Assembly (NCBI RefSeq): GCF_037325665.1
Contig: NC_090254.1
Span: 39,485,372-39,549,371, forward strand
Reading direction: 5' to 3'
Source: Littorina saxatilis
Taxonomy: Eukaryota; Mollusca; Gastropoda; Littorinimorpha; Littorinidae
Length of the DNA: 64,000 nucleotides
Position numbers and translations under genes: made by a program. The notes under the pieces are model-generated. The model was not told the DNA's origin. It worked only from the letters and a program-made list of their open reading frames with translations, and did no database searches. Below, in pieces: positions 35,227-62,499 of this stretch (positions are counted from its first letter, which is position 1; each line of letters begins with the position of its first letter).

Positions 35227-36087
35227 TCCTTGGCACAAAGGGTCAAAAATCCAAAAAATAAGCCCTTAATAAAATAAGGCCTTATTTTTGAAAATACGCC
35301 CATTATTAAGGCCTTAAATCTTTAAGCCCTTAAAAAAATATGGGCATAAAAAAATAAGCCCTTATTTGAAAATAAGGCCTTACGAGAAATAAGGCCTTAT
35401 TTCTGTAAGGCCTTATTTCTGTAAGGCCTTAATAAAAATAAGGGCATAAAAAATAAGGGCATACAAAAATATGGGCATAACAAAATAAGGACATACAAAA
35501 TAAGGCCTTATTATTTTGACCAATCATGAAGCTGAATAGAATTCGGCTGCGCCGCTCATGCGCAGAGATCTCATAAGAAACATGGCGAATGGGGGGTTCA
35601 GAGATCGTGATGAATTTTTGAGAAGAATTTGTGCTGAAATTGCAAATTGCGAGAGAATTGAGGTTTTGGCGAGTTTGTGCGCGCTTTCGAATGCGTGAAG
35701 CCATGCTGTATCCGCTCGATGTTATGACGGATGTTTTGAACGAGAGGCGAGTTTGTGCGCGCTTTCGAATGTCCGGATGCGCAGTAGCGATGCGCAGAAA
35801 AATATGGGCATATTTTTTTAAGGGCTTATTTTTTTATGGGCATATTTTTTTTAAGGGCTTATTTTTTTAAGGTCATAACAGAAATAAGGCCTTATTTCAG
35901 TAAGGCCGTAACAGAAATAAGGCCTTATTTCATTATGCCCTTATTTCCTTATGGCTGTAAATATTTAATATCTAATAATTCTAGAAATAAGGGCTTATTT
36001 TCAAAAATATGGGCATATTTTCACAAATATGGGCATATTTTTTAAGGGCTTATTTTTTGGATTTTTGACCCTTTGTGCCAAGGATAG
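35227..36087. mobile_element. Foldback element built of AAGGCCTTA, AAGGGCTTA and ATGGGCATA words
   Basis: The ends ATCCTTGGCACAAAGGGTCA and TGACCCTTTGTGCCAAGGAT are perfect inverted repeats, continuing AAAATCCAAAAAATAAGCCC. Both arms are full of ATAAGGCCTTAT (itself a palindrome) and related words. The centre has two copies of GGCGAGTTTGTGCGCGCTTT about 90 bp apart. Flanks GGATTGT and GGATTGA may be an imperfect target duplication. Confidence 0.75.
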
Positions 36088-36180
36088 GATTGAGCTACAC
36101 ATGTGAATCAGCCAGTTTAACAGCCCGCAAATGACACCTTTTTTTTTGGACAGACATGAGCGGTGAAGAGTACACATAAC

Positions 36181-36540
36181 AGAGGCCCCCAAAGGGTTTA
36201 AAATCGTGATCGTGATTGGCGTTTTATGACCTTTCTGTGACCGTGATTGCCAAAATTTCCATTTCTGTGATCGTGATGGGACTTTGCCCGTGATCCGTGA
36301 TGACAAAAAAATCACGTCTCGTGATCGTGATCGTCATTTGTTTTTGTGATCGTGATGGGCGTTATTGCCGCAAAGCATTTTATTTTCAACGTACATTTTT
36401 CACAGCTGTATCACTCTATGATCCTCTATTCGTCAAGGTGTTCGTGATCGTGAAAACAAAAATCAAGGTAACTGTGATCGTGAAAGCTAAAATTTCCCTT
36501 CCCGTGATCGTGATGATACCCCCCCTTTGGGGCCCTCATA
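36181..36540. mobile_element. Foldback element built of CGTGATCGTGA words
   Basis: The left end AGGCCCCCAAAGGGTTTAAA and the right end CCCCCCCTTTGGGGCCCT are inverted repeats. Inside, CGTGATCGTGA and variants recur about twelve times, mostly in one orientation. It starts only about 100 bp after the previous foldback ends. No frame of note. Confidence 0.65.
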
Positions 36541-37120
36541 ACACGCTTTTGTGTTGCATATTCTTGTGGGATACACGTGCAAAGAATTGAGCTCTGTATC
36601 ACTAATGTCAAGAGCCCTCGACAGCTGCACTGCATGATGCAGTTTTTTTATCAACGGTTTGTGGACTTCAGCAAACAGGTTTCCAACCGCCATATCGTAG
36701 TGCTAGTGCGGAACATTGACGATGGTACATATAAGTAGACTTTTTCAAACCCTTTTTGGAGACCGCAGAAAGAAAAAGAAAATTTAAGATTTACGCCTTC
36801 ATATTGGGCAAGGCCATTAGGGCCCAGATCAACTGGGTGATGGTATTATTATATGTATACTGGGTCATTTTATATGTATGACAAGTTTAAGTTAGCTACA
36901 AGGTAAACGTATATTGTATGTAGCTAGGTCAGGACTTCAGTGGTTCTTGTCGCATATGTCGCGACACGGCAAGCGAATTTTGCGACAGTCGGGCTGCGAA
37001 CGACCAAGCTGATACAGTAAAACCTCCCATAAACGACCTTCAAGATGCTACTTCATCTCACGTCAACAAATCACTCCGATTCTTTTCATTGACTTGTGAA
37101 AACACTGTCGACTTTCTTTT
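36541..37120. other. No recognisable feature
   Basis: Unique sequence. No exon recognised. Confidence 0.4.
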
Positions 37121-37260
37121 TTGTCCTATGCTATGCTATGCTAACTTGGTTTTTCTGTCCTCAGAACTAGTGTCTATTTGGGACATGACGTGGTTATATG
37201 CTAGGAGGATTTTGTGTCCTGTCAGAGCTCTCTCTACTTATTGCGACAAGCTAGATTTTG
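37120..37260 (-). repeat. Single-copy relative of the 27-bp minisatellite at 1635
   Basis: CTAACTTGGTTTTTCTGTCC, GTCTATTTGGGACATGACGT and GGTTATATGCTAGG are the reverse complement of 1950-2025, but with only one 27-bp unit. Confidence 0.7.
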
Positions 37261-37344
37261 CCCAGGCACATGAAACTGCCCTACGTTTCTTAGTGTGAAC
37301 GCCCTCGCTGGTCGCTTGTCTTGCTTGGGACTGAAACGATTCGC

Positions 37345-37395
37345 TTTTCTGCAAGATGGCGGACGGATTGTCAGCCAATGAGGGATGCCATCGAG
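37345..37395 (+). promoter_or_regulatory. Candidate core promoter of the nuclease/NTPase gene
   Basis: CAAGATGGCGGAC at 37352-37364 fits the YY1-type motif often found just downstream of animal start sites. A CCAAT follows at 37375. It lies about 330 bp upstream of the initiator ATG at 37685, with no better start between. Inferred from motif and position only. Confidence 0.35.
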
Positions 37396-37684
37396 TGTGA
37401 CAGCGAAACGGGCATTGATCATCAGAGAAGAAATGTGTAATCACAACGTTTGAAGAAGACGTATGGGGGGGGTGTTGCAAAAACATTCTCTATCCCCTGA
37501 CGAAGTCCAAACTAGGACTAGATCTCTCCCCAAGCATGTCGTAAATCCTTCAAACCTGATGCGTGTTTGGTGTTCAAAGCTTCATCAAAAAATGTTCGTC
37601 AACTCCATCATATTTTGCATCTCGCGGTGTCTTTTAAAGCTCCTTCCAATTGCTATTTCAGGAATGAAGTTTTAGCCCCAAATC

Positions 37685-52815
<15,131 letters not shown>

Positions 52816-53198
52816 AGTTAGGAACCAGGTTTGAGGTGCACGAGAAAGTGACCAACTGGTCGGGGGCCTTCCGCGGCGTTGGATTGGTTGAAATTGAGAT
52901 TTGTTGTGATTTCAACAAATCAGACCCCGGGGTTTGTTCTCTCCCGTTTGGGTGGCACCCGCTTTCGCCGCTCGTGCATCTCAGCCCAAGATAACGGTCA
53001 AGTGTTTGTCCCCCTGAAAAAGACAAGCAGTGTTGTAGTCTCGTGCTGTAACCCGAGAGGTTTCTGGTTGTAGAGTAAAGATTCATGTGGTAATGGAAAA
53101 ACAGTACAGTTTGTTCCTGTCTGTTGACGACAAAGGTGTACATTTTTGTTAAACCCACCACACCTCTACGATAAAACCTGGTTTTGGATATGATACTT
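52816..53198 (+). other. 3' flank / UTR with a copy of the C-terminal motif
   Basis: In the same frame as the main stop, 258 nt downstream, VVVSCCNPRGFWL is followed by TAG (53073). It resembles the real C-terminus GWCTRRGFLL. The interval between has stops. No clear polyadenylation signal precedes the MITE at 53199. Confidence 0.5.
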
Positions 53199-53441
53199 CA
53201 GGGCCGGACTAGGCAAAGAGGAGGGGGGGGGAGGGTTGCCAGTGGTGGTCCAGGGGGATGTTCCTCTGCCCCTTGTGCGGGTCAGGGGGCGAAGTCCCCT
53301 GAAGCTGAAGGGTAGGTCATAATCTGAGATAGGAAAATGGTCGCTCCTTGCATGAAACGGCATAAAATAAACAATACATTTTTTTTTTAAATAAGTGAGT
53401 ACATGCGCAACCCCCATAACCCCTCCGGTAGTCCGGCCCTG
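53199..53441. mobile_element. Non-autonomous DNA element with CAGGGCCGGACTA termini
   Basis: CAGGGCCGGACTA and TAGTCCGGCCCTG form perfect inverted termini. TACTT flanks both sides directly (53194-53198, 53442-53446), a 5-bp duplication as for 8405-8775. An AATAAA at 53366 lies inside and could serve the upstream gene. Confidence 0.7.
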
Positions 53442-53446
53442 TACTT

Positions 53447-53940
53447 GCTGCACACAAAAAGAAGGGGTGTGTTGACAAAAAGGGAAAAAATAATCAAGCT
53501 TTTATTCTCTCCAGAGATAAGATGCAAACAGGAGAAGGATAGTGCTAACTTAGTTGTATTAACTGACAGGTGTCTTTCTGTCTACTGAGGGCAAATACAC
53601 GCGGGAGAATCGTCGGAAATGCACAACGATGCTCACAGCATTCGAGCAGCGACAGATCTGGATAGCGATAGTGGGTGACTCGAGAATATGACTGTCTTGG
53701 TTTGAGATAAATCAAACAAACATCTGACTGTATCTTGTATATATGCGAGTGCGTAAGACATTAGACATATACAACATAATTTAGTTGATAAATGCAGACT
53801 ATCCAACTTATAGTTAGTTGAACCCTGATCATAGTTTCCGTCTTGCCGCGGTCACCGTTTCACTTTCAACCGTTGATTATACTCATTGAGTCAGTTTGAG
53901 AAAAAAAAATCATAACTGCCATGACAAACCTAAATAATTA
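53447..53940. other. No recognisable feature
   Basis: Unique sequence. No exon recognised. Confidence 0.4.
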
Positions 53941-53944
53941 TGTT

Positions 53945-54975
53945 CTCTTTGAAGCTAGACCCAACGTTTAAAATCTAAAGAATTATTTGACAGCTTCGTA
54001 CGTTCGTAAAACACAACAGAATTCTTTTATCATCAAGAAAGTTTGAAAGTGGGAAGCCCGGATGTAGGTCAAGCCAGGTTGGTGACTGAGTTGACTGGTG
54101 CGTGTACTGCATCACTTTGCATTTGATGCCGTGAAAGAAGACTACCGAAAACCATGCAACTTTCCCCTTTTTGAGATGCTAGTCGATTGAGATTTTGAAT
54201 ATTTGAGAATAAGAATCTAAACAACAAAGTCGACTGTGGTGAGATGAACAAAGTTAAACAACACAAGAATCGGTCAGTCCATAGTTCTTTTGTTGTTTTA
54301 CTTTATATTTGAGAATGTTTGTTGCTGTGTCTGGTAGTTTGAGTATCGCGCTTGTAAAAAGTACCACCGCGACAATCAATCAATCAATCAATACTGAGCT
54401 TATATCGCGCGTATTCCGTGGGTACAGTTCTAAGCGCATGGATTTTTTTTTTATTATTATTTTTTTATGCAAATTATATCGCGCACATATTCAAGGCGCA
54501 GGGATTTATTTATCATTTATTTATTTATTTGCGACTATCACACTGCATGTTATTCTTACAAAGCAGACGTTGGTTCTGTAAATCCCTACAATTTCTGTGA
54601 AGTAAACCGCCACTCGGTTTGTGTCAGTCTTAGTCATTTGTTGTATTTTCGATTCAGAGGTACACAATAACATGCTATTGCATATCTAGAGTCGATTTGA
54701 AACCACAAAAGACTCAATAGGTCATGTATGAACAAAGTGGGTCAGTCACACGGGGCCCCGATGGCTCGGGGGTTGAATAAACCACGAGAACTGGTTTTGG
54801 TTTACATGTGCTAAATAGCCATTCCAGAGATCTTTTTAGTGCCATTTATTGTTGATGAATGCTATTGCGAGCATGATCCATCAGGTTAGTATTGTTGTTT
54901 TCGTGAACACATATATGCCATCGTTCTGTAAACCTCCTGTGAGGCGGAGTGGGACTTTAAGATGGTTTCTGTCGA
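53945..54975 (+). repeat. Second copy of the block at 33340-33990, split by a SINE
   Basis: See 33340-33990. Here the SINE at 54378 and about 200 bp more separate the left part (GGGAAGCCCGGATGTAGGTC) from the right part (GATTCAGAGGTACACAATAA). Confidence 0.6.
54378..54550 (-). mobile_element. SINE R2, 3' end fragment
   Basis: CAATCAATCAATCAATACTG, GCTTATATCGCGCGTATTCC and TCAAGGCGCAGGGATTTATT, then a TTTATTTATT tract. Confidence 0.8.
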
Positions 54976-55013
54976 TATTTCATACATTTCCTTGTGGTGG
55001 TGAGTGTGTGTGT

Positions 55014-55051
<38 letters not shown>

Positions 55052-55127
55052 AGCAATAGTGGTTGAGCTATTTAATATGTATAATGAACATTTTTACTTG
55101 TGTGTTTTTTATTTTTAAACTTATGTA

Positions 55128-55695
55128 CAGGGTGACCCAAAAAAAAGAGTACCCAAACAAAACGTCATAAATTGAACAAAAATAAAGCAATCTTCATAAA
55201 ATTTATTTACACACACAAGTAGCCTCTGCATGATTTGCACAGAAAATTTTAGCGTTCTAGCTTGTCTTTCAGGAAAGTTATGCTCATTCTACAGAACATG
55301 CTCCAAATGGCCTCCGCGCCGCTGCAGGCAAACTTGAACTCGCCGCGCAAAGTTATCAATCACCCGCACACACTCCTGTTGCGAGATTCCGCGAATGGTT
55401 GTTGTGATGGCTCTCTTGAGTTCTGTGATTGTCTGTGGGTTGTTCCTGTAGACGTTGTCTTTCAGGAACCCCCAAAGATAGAAATCTGGGGGATTTAAAT
55501 CCGGGGGAGGCCATTTGGAGCATGTTCTGTAGAATGAGCATAACTTTCCTGAAAGACAAGCTAGAACGCTAAAAATTTTCTGTGCAAATCATGCAGAGGC
55601 TACTTGTGTGTGTAAATACATTTTTATGAAAATTGCTTTATTTTTGTTCAATTTATGACGTTTTGTTTGGGTACTCTTTTTTTTGGGTCACCCTG
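55128..55695 (-). mobile_element. Foldback made from the 3' end of a mariner-type transposon
   Basis: Inverted arms of about 188 bp start CAGGGTGACCCAAAAAAAAG. TA flanks both ends (55126-55127, 55696-55697). The minus-strand loop encodes NPPDFYLWGFLKDNVYRNNP and ITTTIRGISQQECVRVIDNF, the C-terminal end of a mariner-like transposase; the D of the PDLNPPD block is the third catalytic position. The final residues (GGHLEHVL) lie inside the repeated arm. The rest of the enzyme is absent. Confidence 0.85.
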
Positions 55696-55699
55696 TATA

Positions 55700-56640
55700 T
55701 GTGTATTGAAAACTTTGTAAATTGTATTAGCTTATTTCGATGTGTATAATTATTTGACTTATAATTGTGTGGCGGGTTAAAACTTTGTAAAGTGTATAAG
55801 TATATTTCGTAGTGTATTATTATTTGATTTGGAATTGTGTACAGAATAATTTATTTATGTATGTTTTTGTGAGGCGCTTGAATAAGAACTGCTTTAGGAT
55901 TTGCGCAATATAAATATCCTCATTATTATTTAAGTTATTGAGACATCCCAGTGCACTAAGGGATTTATAGAGCAAATCGAGAAAATTCATTATTGAACGA
56001 AGCGCATTAACGGAGAGTGGATTGACAGTTTTATCAAAATATGAAAGTCCGACAAACCACGACTCTCAACTCTCACAGTGGAAGCAAACCATACCATGCC
56101 ATGCAAAAATAGTTTGTGTACAAAGAGACCCTAACCAGATGTGTCCATACGGCTCATCCCTCGACTTAAAAGGATAATATTGATCCAACCGTTTTTTGTT
56201 TTTTGTTGTGTTTTTTTTCGTTGTTTTATTTATTTATTTATTTATTTTATTTGTATTTTTATTATTATTGGCGAATTTAAGGAATCCGAAGCATCTGGGG
56301 AATCTAATATATTTTGATTTTGACGCACACTGCAAAGTTTGCTAGCAAACGCACCAGAAGTATGGTAAGGACGCTTTTAAGCGTAGCTTGTTGTGCTCCA
56401 TTTGTTTGATTGATTGTATGCGGCATTGTCATTTGTTTGATTGATTGTATGCGGCATTGTCATTTGTAACTATCTGAAAAAAGCTGTTTAAACCAAGTAT
56501 GGTAATTCATTAAATCAAAGTGAGTGAATGAGCTTCAGAGCGCCACTTCTCTACGGTGCAGAGAACAAAAAGTAGTCTAGAGGCAAGACGGATGGCGACC
56601 CCTGCGTGACGCGGGAGCCTGATAAAATAGTATCACGAAC
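55700..56640. other. AT-rich; LINE-tail-like stretch, otherwise featureless
   Basis: 55855-55935 reads GAGGCGCTTGAATAAGAACT...TTTGCGCAATATAAATATCC and (ATT)n, like a LINE 3' tail. GATTGATTGTATGCGGCATTGTCATTTG occurs twice (56405, 56440). No gene seen. Confidence 0.4.
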
Positions 56641-56819
56641 ACACACACACATACACACACTCACACTCACTCACACACACTGATGCACTCGTGCACATGC
56701 ACACACACAGACGCACTCGCGCGAACTCACACACACGCACGCACACACACACACACACACAAACACACGTGCATATAGCGAGAGAGACGGGGAGAAAGAC
56801 AAACAGACAGACATTACAT

Positions 56820-56896
<77 letters not shown>

Positions 56897-56905
56897 GAGA
56901 AAGTC
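56640..56905. repeat. (CA)n and (GA)n microsatellites
   Basis: A CA-rich tract (56640-56770) and a GA tract (56821-56900). Confidence 0.9.
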
Positions 56906-57124
56906 AGAGACAGCTTCCTAAATGCCATGAATAAATCAATAAAAGATAACCAACAGGTACGTTTCGAATTTATTTTATTACAATTCCCAATCCATTTCAC
57001 CATATGCACCTTCCAAGCTGCACCACAACCTGCAAAAAACACCACCAAGTAAATATTTGTGTCAACATAGTTAAGAGCAGTTAGTTGAGAAATAAAGACA
57101 TTGAGAGAGAAAAAATATAACGGA

Positions 57125-57290
57125 AAGATTGAGAAAAAGAAGGAACAGCCCTCCCCCTAATCTCTCTCACCATAACAATGTAGACAAGGACCTTTAAAGT
57201 CTTAGGTATGACACGGCCGGGGTTGAAACACACGACCTCCCGATCACGGGGCGGACGCCTTACCACTAGGCCAACCTAGGTCATCACCAG
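57125..57290 (-). mobile_element. tRNA-derived SINE fragment (family R10)
   Basis: Minus strand: TTGGCCTAGTGGTAAGGCGT (A box), then GAGGTCGTGTGTTTCAACCC (B box) and CATACCTAAGACTTTAAAGG. It lacks acceptor-stem pairing, so not a tRNA gene. Confidence 0.8.
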
Positions 57291-57384
57291 TAGCCTTTTC
57301 AGTTTTGTAAGAAATAAATTCATAAACACAATTCCCGCTCTGCACAGCAAGCGGCCAGCCTGTCAATTCTTGCTACGTGTCCAA

Positions 57385-58060
57385 GTGGAGGGCTAGTCCT
57401 GACCACTGTAAAGGCCTGGCCACTGTAAAGGCCTGACCCCTGTAAAGGCCTGACCACTGTAAAGGCCTGGCCACTGTAAAGGCCTGACCCCTGTAAAGAC
57501 CTGACCACAGTAAAGGCCTGGCCACTGTAAAGGCCTGGCCACTTTAAAGGCCTGGCCACTGTAAAGGCCTGACCACTGTAAAGGCCTGAATGGCCACTGT
57601 AAAGGCCTGAATGGCCACTGTAAAGGCCTGACCACTGTAAAGGCCTGACCACTGTAAAGGCCTGACCACAGTAAAGGCCTGAATGGCCACTGTAAAGGCC
57701 TGACCACTGTAAAGGCCTGACCACAGTAAAGGCCTGACCACAGTAAAGGCCTGACCCCTGTAAAGGCCTGGCCACTGTAAAGGCCTGGCCACTGTAAAGG
57801 CCTGGCCACTGTAAAGGCCTCACCCCTATAAAAGCCTGACCACTGTAAAGGCCTGGCCACTGTAAAGGCCTGAATGGCCACTGTAAAGGCCTGACCACAG
57901 TAAAGGCCTGAATGGCCACTGTAAAGGCCTGACCACAGTAAAGGCCTGCATGGCCACTGTAAAGGCCTGAATGGCCACTGTAAAGGCCTGACCACTGTAA
58001 AGGCCTGACCACTGTAAAGGCCTGGCCAGATCTGAAATATCAGCTGTACCGTTTACACGA
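57385..58060. repeat. 17-18 bp minisatellite inside an R5 repeat, about 35 copies
   Basis: Unit AAAGGCCTGACCACTGT with variants (GGCCACTGT, GACCACAGT, GACCCCTGT) and an inserted GAATGGCCACTGT form. The flanks CCAAGTGGAGGGCTAGTCCT and GGCCTGGCCAGATCTGAAAT are the two halves of an R5 core. Minus-strand frames (GLYSGQAFTV repeats) are artefacts. Confidence 0.95.
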
Positions 58061-58285
58061 GAAGGAATGTGCTTTTAAACTTGTCCAGACACAACCGGAA
58101 ACCATTTTGAAAATTCAGATTTCCGCGTGATAGGAATTTTCATCCCTGTCTCTTACAGGTCTCAAACGCTGAAGATACACCTCCCCCCCCCCCCAAAAAA
58201 AAAAAAAAAAAGAAAGAAAAAAAGAATACATTTAAAAAAAAGATTAAAAGAAATACAAATAAAAAAAAATCCCTTACCTTCACAA

Positions 58286-59344
58286 TCACCGTCCAAGGAG
58301 CAGGGCCGCGGTCAAAGCTTCCTCCAAGTCGCCGCCACCACTGCTGCTGCTGTGGCTACCCACGGGCCAGGGAATCGGGATAACCTTACTCTTGCTGCAC
58401 GAGCCGGAGGCCTCCGTGATCACGATCACTGTTTTGAACATACAGATTCCAATCAGTTTGCAAGGTTCAAGATTTCAATGTTTGTTCCTCAAATTAAAGG
58501 AACTTGTGGTACTGTTTTATATATATATATATACGATCACGGTTTTGAATATACAGATTCCCATCAGATTGCAAGGTTCAAGATGTTGAAATTTCATTCC
58601 TCAAATCAAGCGAATTTGTGTACTGTTTTGAGTATATAGGATCACTGTTTTGAATATACAGATTCCTATTTGCAAGTTTCAAGATTTTAGTGTTGTTCCT
58701 CAAATCAAGCCAACTTGTGGTAGGCCCCTACTGTTTTGATTAAATACGATCACGGTTTTGAATATACAGATTCCCATTTGCAAGTGTCAAGATTTTGATA
58801 CATGTTTGTTCCTCAAATGAAGCAAACTTGTGGTACTGTTTTGAATATATACGATCACTGTTTTGAATAAACAGATATTTTAAAGTGCACTTAAAACGAT
58901 TGAACTGAAACTCTGTATTGTAAAACAGGACCATCAACAAGCTTAAGTACAAACATAAGGGAAACTGAAAATCTTATAAAAATACAATCTGTAAAACAAA
59001 GGGAAGAAAGCACTCTAAATACAGACAACAAGAGTGTGAATTACGTTGAGCCAAGTCTCCTGGCAGACGACAGAATAGGAAATATTGAAATAAAACAAAT
59101 GACTATATAAGCCTAACATCCTAATTATCGCTCTTTGTCTCATTTGATTATGATTCTCCATAAAAAAAAAAAAAATCAAATTCGCTTTTTGAGCAGATAG
59201 AGCGATCTCCCTTCAAAATAAGTCTTCTAACATCAGTTAACAACCAAAATGGAAGACAAAACATAAAGAAATAATGGAAAACGTTGTCTACTCACACAAA
59301 GCCATAACCACGAAAGCAAAAACGACGAAAATATTCCTCATCAT
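58286..59344 (-). CDS. Small secreted peptide precursor, 63 aa, 2 coding exons
   Basis: Exon 1 coding is 59344-59296 (MMRNIFVVFAFVVMAL plus one base; donor GTGAGT). Exon 2 is 58428-58278 (acceptor TTCAAAACAG, donor GTAAGG), with the stop at 58288-58286, nine bases before that donor. Phases join exactly and give a hydrophobic signal peptide with a likely cleavage after ITEA-S. The mature part is about 40 aa: SGSCSKSKVIPIPWPVGSHS, a Ser/Gly stretch, then DLEEALTAALLLGR. It has one Cys, a Pro/Trp-rich segment and a C-terminal Gly-Arg that could allow amidation. It may be a neuropeptide, an antimicrobial peptide or another secreted factor; I do not recognise it. A TATA box lies about 95 bp upstream. 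A 3' UTR exon below 58278 is likely but was not found. A second in-frame Met is at position 2. Confidence 0.6.
58425..58870 (-). repeat. About 108-bp tandem repeat carrying the exon 2 splice acceptor, 4-5 copies
   Basis: CGATCACTGTTTTGAA or CGATCACGGTTTTGAA (complement of the acceptor TTCAAAACAG and the first exon bases TGATCG) recurs at 58423, 58531, 58638, 58746 and 58851. Each is followed by ATACAGATTCC and TTGTTCCTCAAAT. Every unit therefore offers a copy of the 3' splice site. Confidence 0.9.
58880..59280 (-). other. Intron of the secreted-peptide gene, unique part
   Basis: AT-rich sequence. CTTTGTTTTACAGATTG at 58985-59000 (reverse strand) looks like a possible acceptor, but no clear exon follows. 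Confidence 0.35.
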
Positions 59345-59435
59345 GGTTGTTTGGCTACCTTCGCTGGTTTCTTTCGCTGTTTAGAATGTTGTAGAAGGAA
59401 CAAGTGATGATTGAATTTTCTGGTGAAACTTTCCC

Positions 59436-59443
59436 CTTATATA
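59436..59443 (-). promoter_or_regulatory. TATA box of the secreted-peptide gene
   Basis: Minus-strand TATATAAG followed by GGGAAAG lies about 95 bp upstream of the ATG, leaving a 5' UTR of about 65 nt if transcription starts 30 bp downstream. The near-palindrome TATACGACTCGTATA overlaps it. Confidence 0.6.
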
Positions 59444-59671
59444 CGAGTCGTATATTTCACTACACGCCCAACCCCCACTGAGTGTTTTTCCTTTGTGGTC
59501 AAATGTGCGACTTAATTATAGTGCAAAGTACGGGCTGGTCACTTTTAGCGCGTTTAAGTGCAGTTGAATTGAAAGACGGACATCAAAGCAGACCCAAATA
59601 CTTTAACCTCAGGGAGTCCTTGGTAAGCCTTTGACAAAATGACGTTTTGTTCCTTGTCTTTGTTGGATTGA

Positions 59672-59761
59672 TTGATTGATTGTGTGTGTGTGTGTGTGTG
59701 AGTGAGTGAGTGTGTGTGTGTGTGTGTGTGTGAGTGAGTGAGTGAGTGTGTGTGTGTGTGT

Positions 59762-59793
<32 letters not shown>

Positions 59794-59795
59794 AC
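59672..59795. repeat. (GATT)n and (GT)n microsatellite
   Basis: GATTGATTGATTGATTG then GT with GAGTGAGTGAG modules. Confidence 0.9.
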
Positions 59796-59799
59796 ATAT

Positions 59800-60225
59800 G
59801 CGTGCTTGTGAGTGGTTTGTCAGTGTGTAGCCTAGATACGGGCATTGTGCCAGAGTACAATTTAAATCAGATTATGTACATTTTTTCAAGGTCGAAAAAA
59901 TGCAGCAACTTGTGAAAATCCCAGAAGCGGAATGATGCAACTCAGTAAAAACCGATTTTCGGACAGCTCGGACATTACTTGTTGTTTTTGCAACTAGCTC
60001 TGTCCCAAACATTATTCTCTATGAGTACTTAACTGACCTGGTGTGTGTGTTGGTGTGTGTGTGTGTGTTTGTGCATGTGTGCTTGTTGTGAGCATTTGTC
60101 TGTTGTATGTGTTTGTTTGCGTGTTTTGACTGTGCACTGTGCTGCGCTGCGAAAAAATGTGATTCTTTGTATTTTATGCAAGCATGTATATGTGCTCTTT
60201 GATGAGTATTTTCCTTTTCATCTGA
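59800..60225. other. No recognisable gene
   Basis: Unique and GT-rich sequence. No exon recognised. Confidence 0.4.
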
Positions 60226-60362
60226 GACAAATTGTATTAGTTTTATATATCGTGTTGTGTTTTTGATTGAACTTGTAAATTGAACTTGTAAAGCGCTTCG
60301 AGCTGTGGAGAAGCGCTATATATAAATGTCCATTAGTAGTAGTAGTAGTAGTAGTAGTATTA
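60226..60362 (+). mobile_element. LINE 3' tail
   Basis: GAACTTGTAAAGCGCTTCGA, GAAGCGCTATATATAAATGT and (AGT)n. Same form as the LINE end at 50930 but with another trinucleotide. No coding part remains. Confidence 0.5.
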
Positions 60363-60572
60363 GAACATTATTATTTTCAACTCAGTCTTGAATGTGAAGT
60401 CCCTAACGCACTTAAAGATTTGAAGGTAAAGTTATACTTGTCTTTGTGACCGACTACCACTTAATGAGAGAGATTATGTGGAGGGCTGTTTCTTCTTGGC
60501 TTTGACATTTTCTGTATTTATATTTGGTCTCTTCTTCTTTCTTGCGGTCTTTCAATCTTTCTAAATTGTTTT

Positions 60573-61831
<1,259 letters not shown>

Positions 61832-62478
61832 CGTGGAATTTTGGTGTAACTCTTTATTTGGTGTTTAACGTCGTTTTCAACCACGAAGGGTTATATCGCG
61901 ACGGGGAAAGGGGGAAGATGGGATAGAGCCACTTGTCAATTGTTTCTTGTTCACAAAAGCACTAATCAAAAATTTGCTCCAGGGGCTTGCAACTAGTACA
62001 ATATATTACCTTACTGGGAGAATGCAAGTTTCCAGTACAAAGGACTTAACATTTCTTACATACTGCTTGACTAAAATCTTTACAAAAATTGACAATATTC
62101 TATACAAGAAACACTTTACAAGGGTAAAAGGAGAAACAGAATCCGTTAGTTGCCTCTTACGACATGCTCAGTGGGGAGCATCAGGTAAATTCTTTCTCGT
62201 CCCAACCAATATGGGACTCCCCCTAGCCCGCGGGGGGTTTGGTGTAACTCCATTCCTGGCGAGTTTGATGTTTTTGTTCTTTGGACTACGTAAATCATTG
62301 TAATTCTCAATGAGAAGCATTCTCTAAAAATACGAAAGACAATACATGATTTAACATTCTGTTATTTTTCTATCCATACTAGGTACAAAAGTAAACACTA
62401 TTTTATACAAAAAAGAAAAAGTTTAGGCCTTTTGCGGAAACAGCCGTCTAAAATGAGTTACGCCAAAATTCCATGACA
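61832..62478. mobile_element. Small inverted-repeat element split by a SINE-like insertion
   Basis: GTCGTGGAATTTTGGTGTAACTC (61832) and GAGTTACGCCAAAATTCCATGAC (62455) are inverted repeats, 23 bp with few mismatches. Without the R3 insert the element would be about 250 bp. Confidence 0.6.
61853..62237 (-). mobile_element. SINE-like repeat R3, longest copy, with 13-bp target duplication
   Basis: TTTGGTGTAACTC flanks it (61840-61852 and 62238-62250). On the minus strand it starts CCCCCCGCGGGCTAGGGGGA and ends GACGTTAAACACCAAATAAA. The duplication and the A-rich 3' end show insertion by retroposition. The open frame inside is shared by copies but has no known relative. Confidence 0.85.
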
Positions 62479-62499
62479 ACATTGGTTTCTAGTTCCAAC

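Noticed and set aside
57320-58012. 230-codon minus-strand frame of GLYSGQAFTV repeats
   Set aside because: It is a translation of the 17-18 bp minisatellite.
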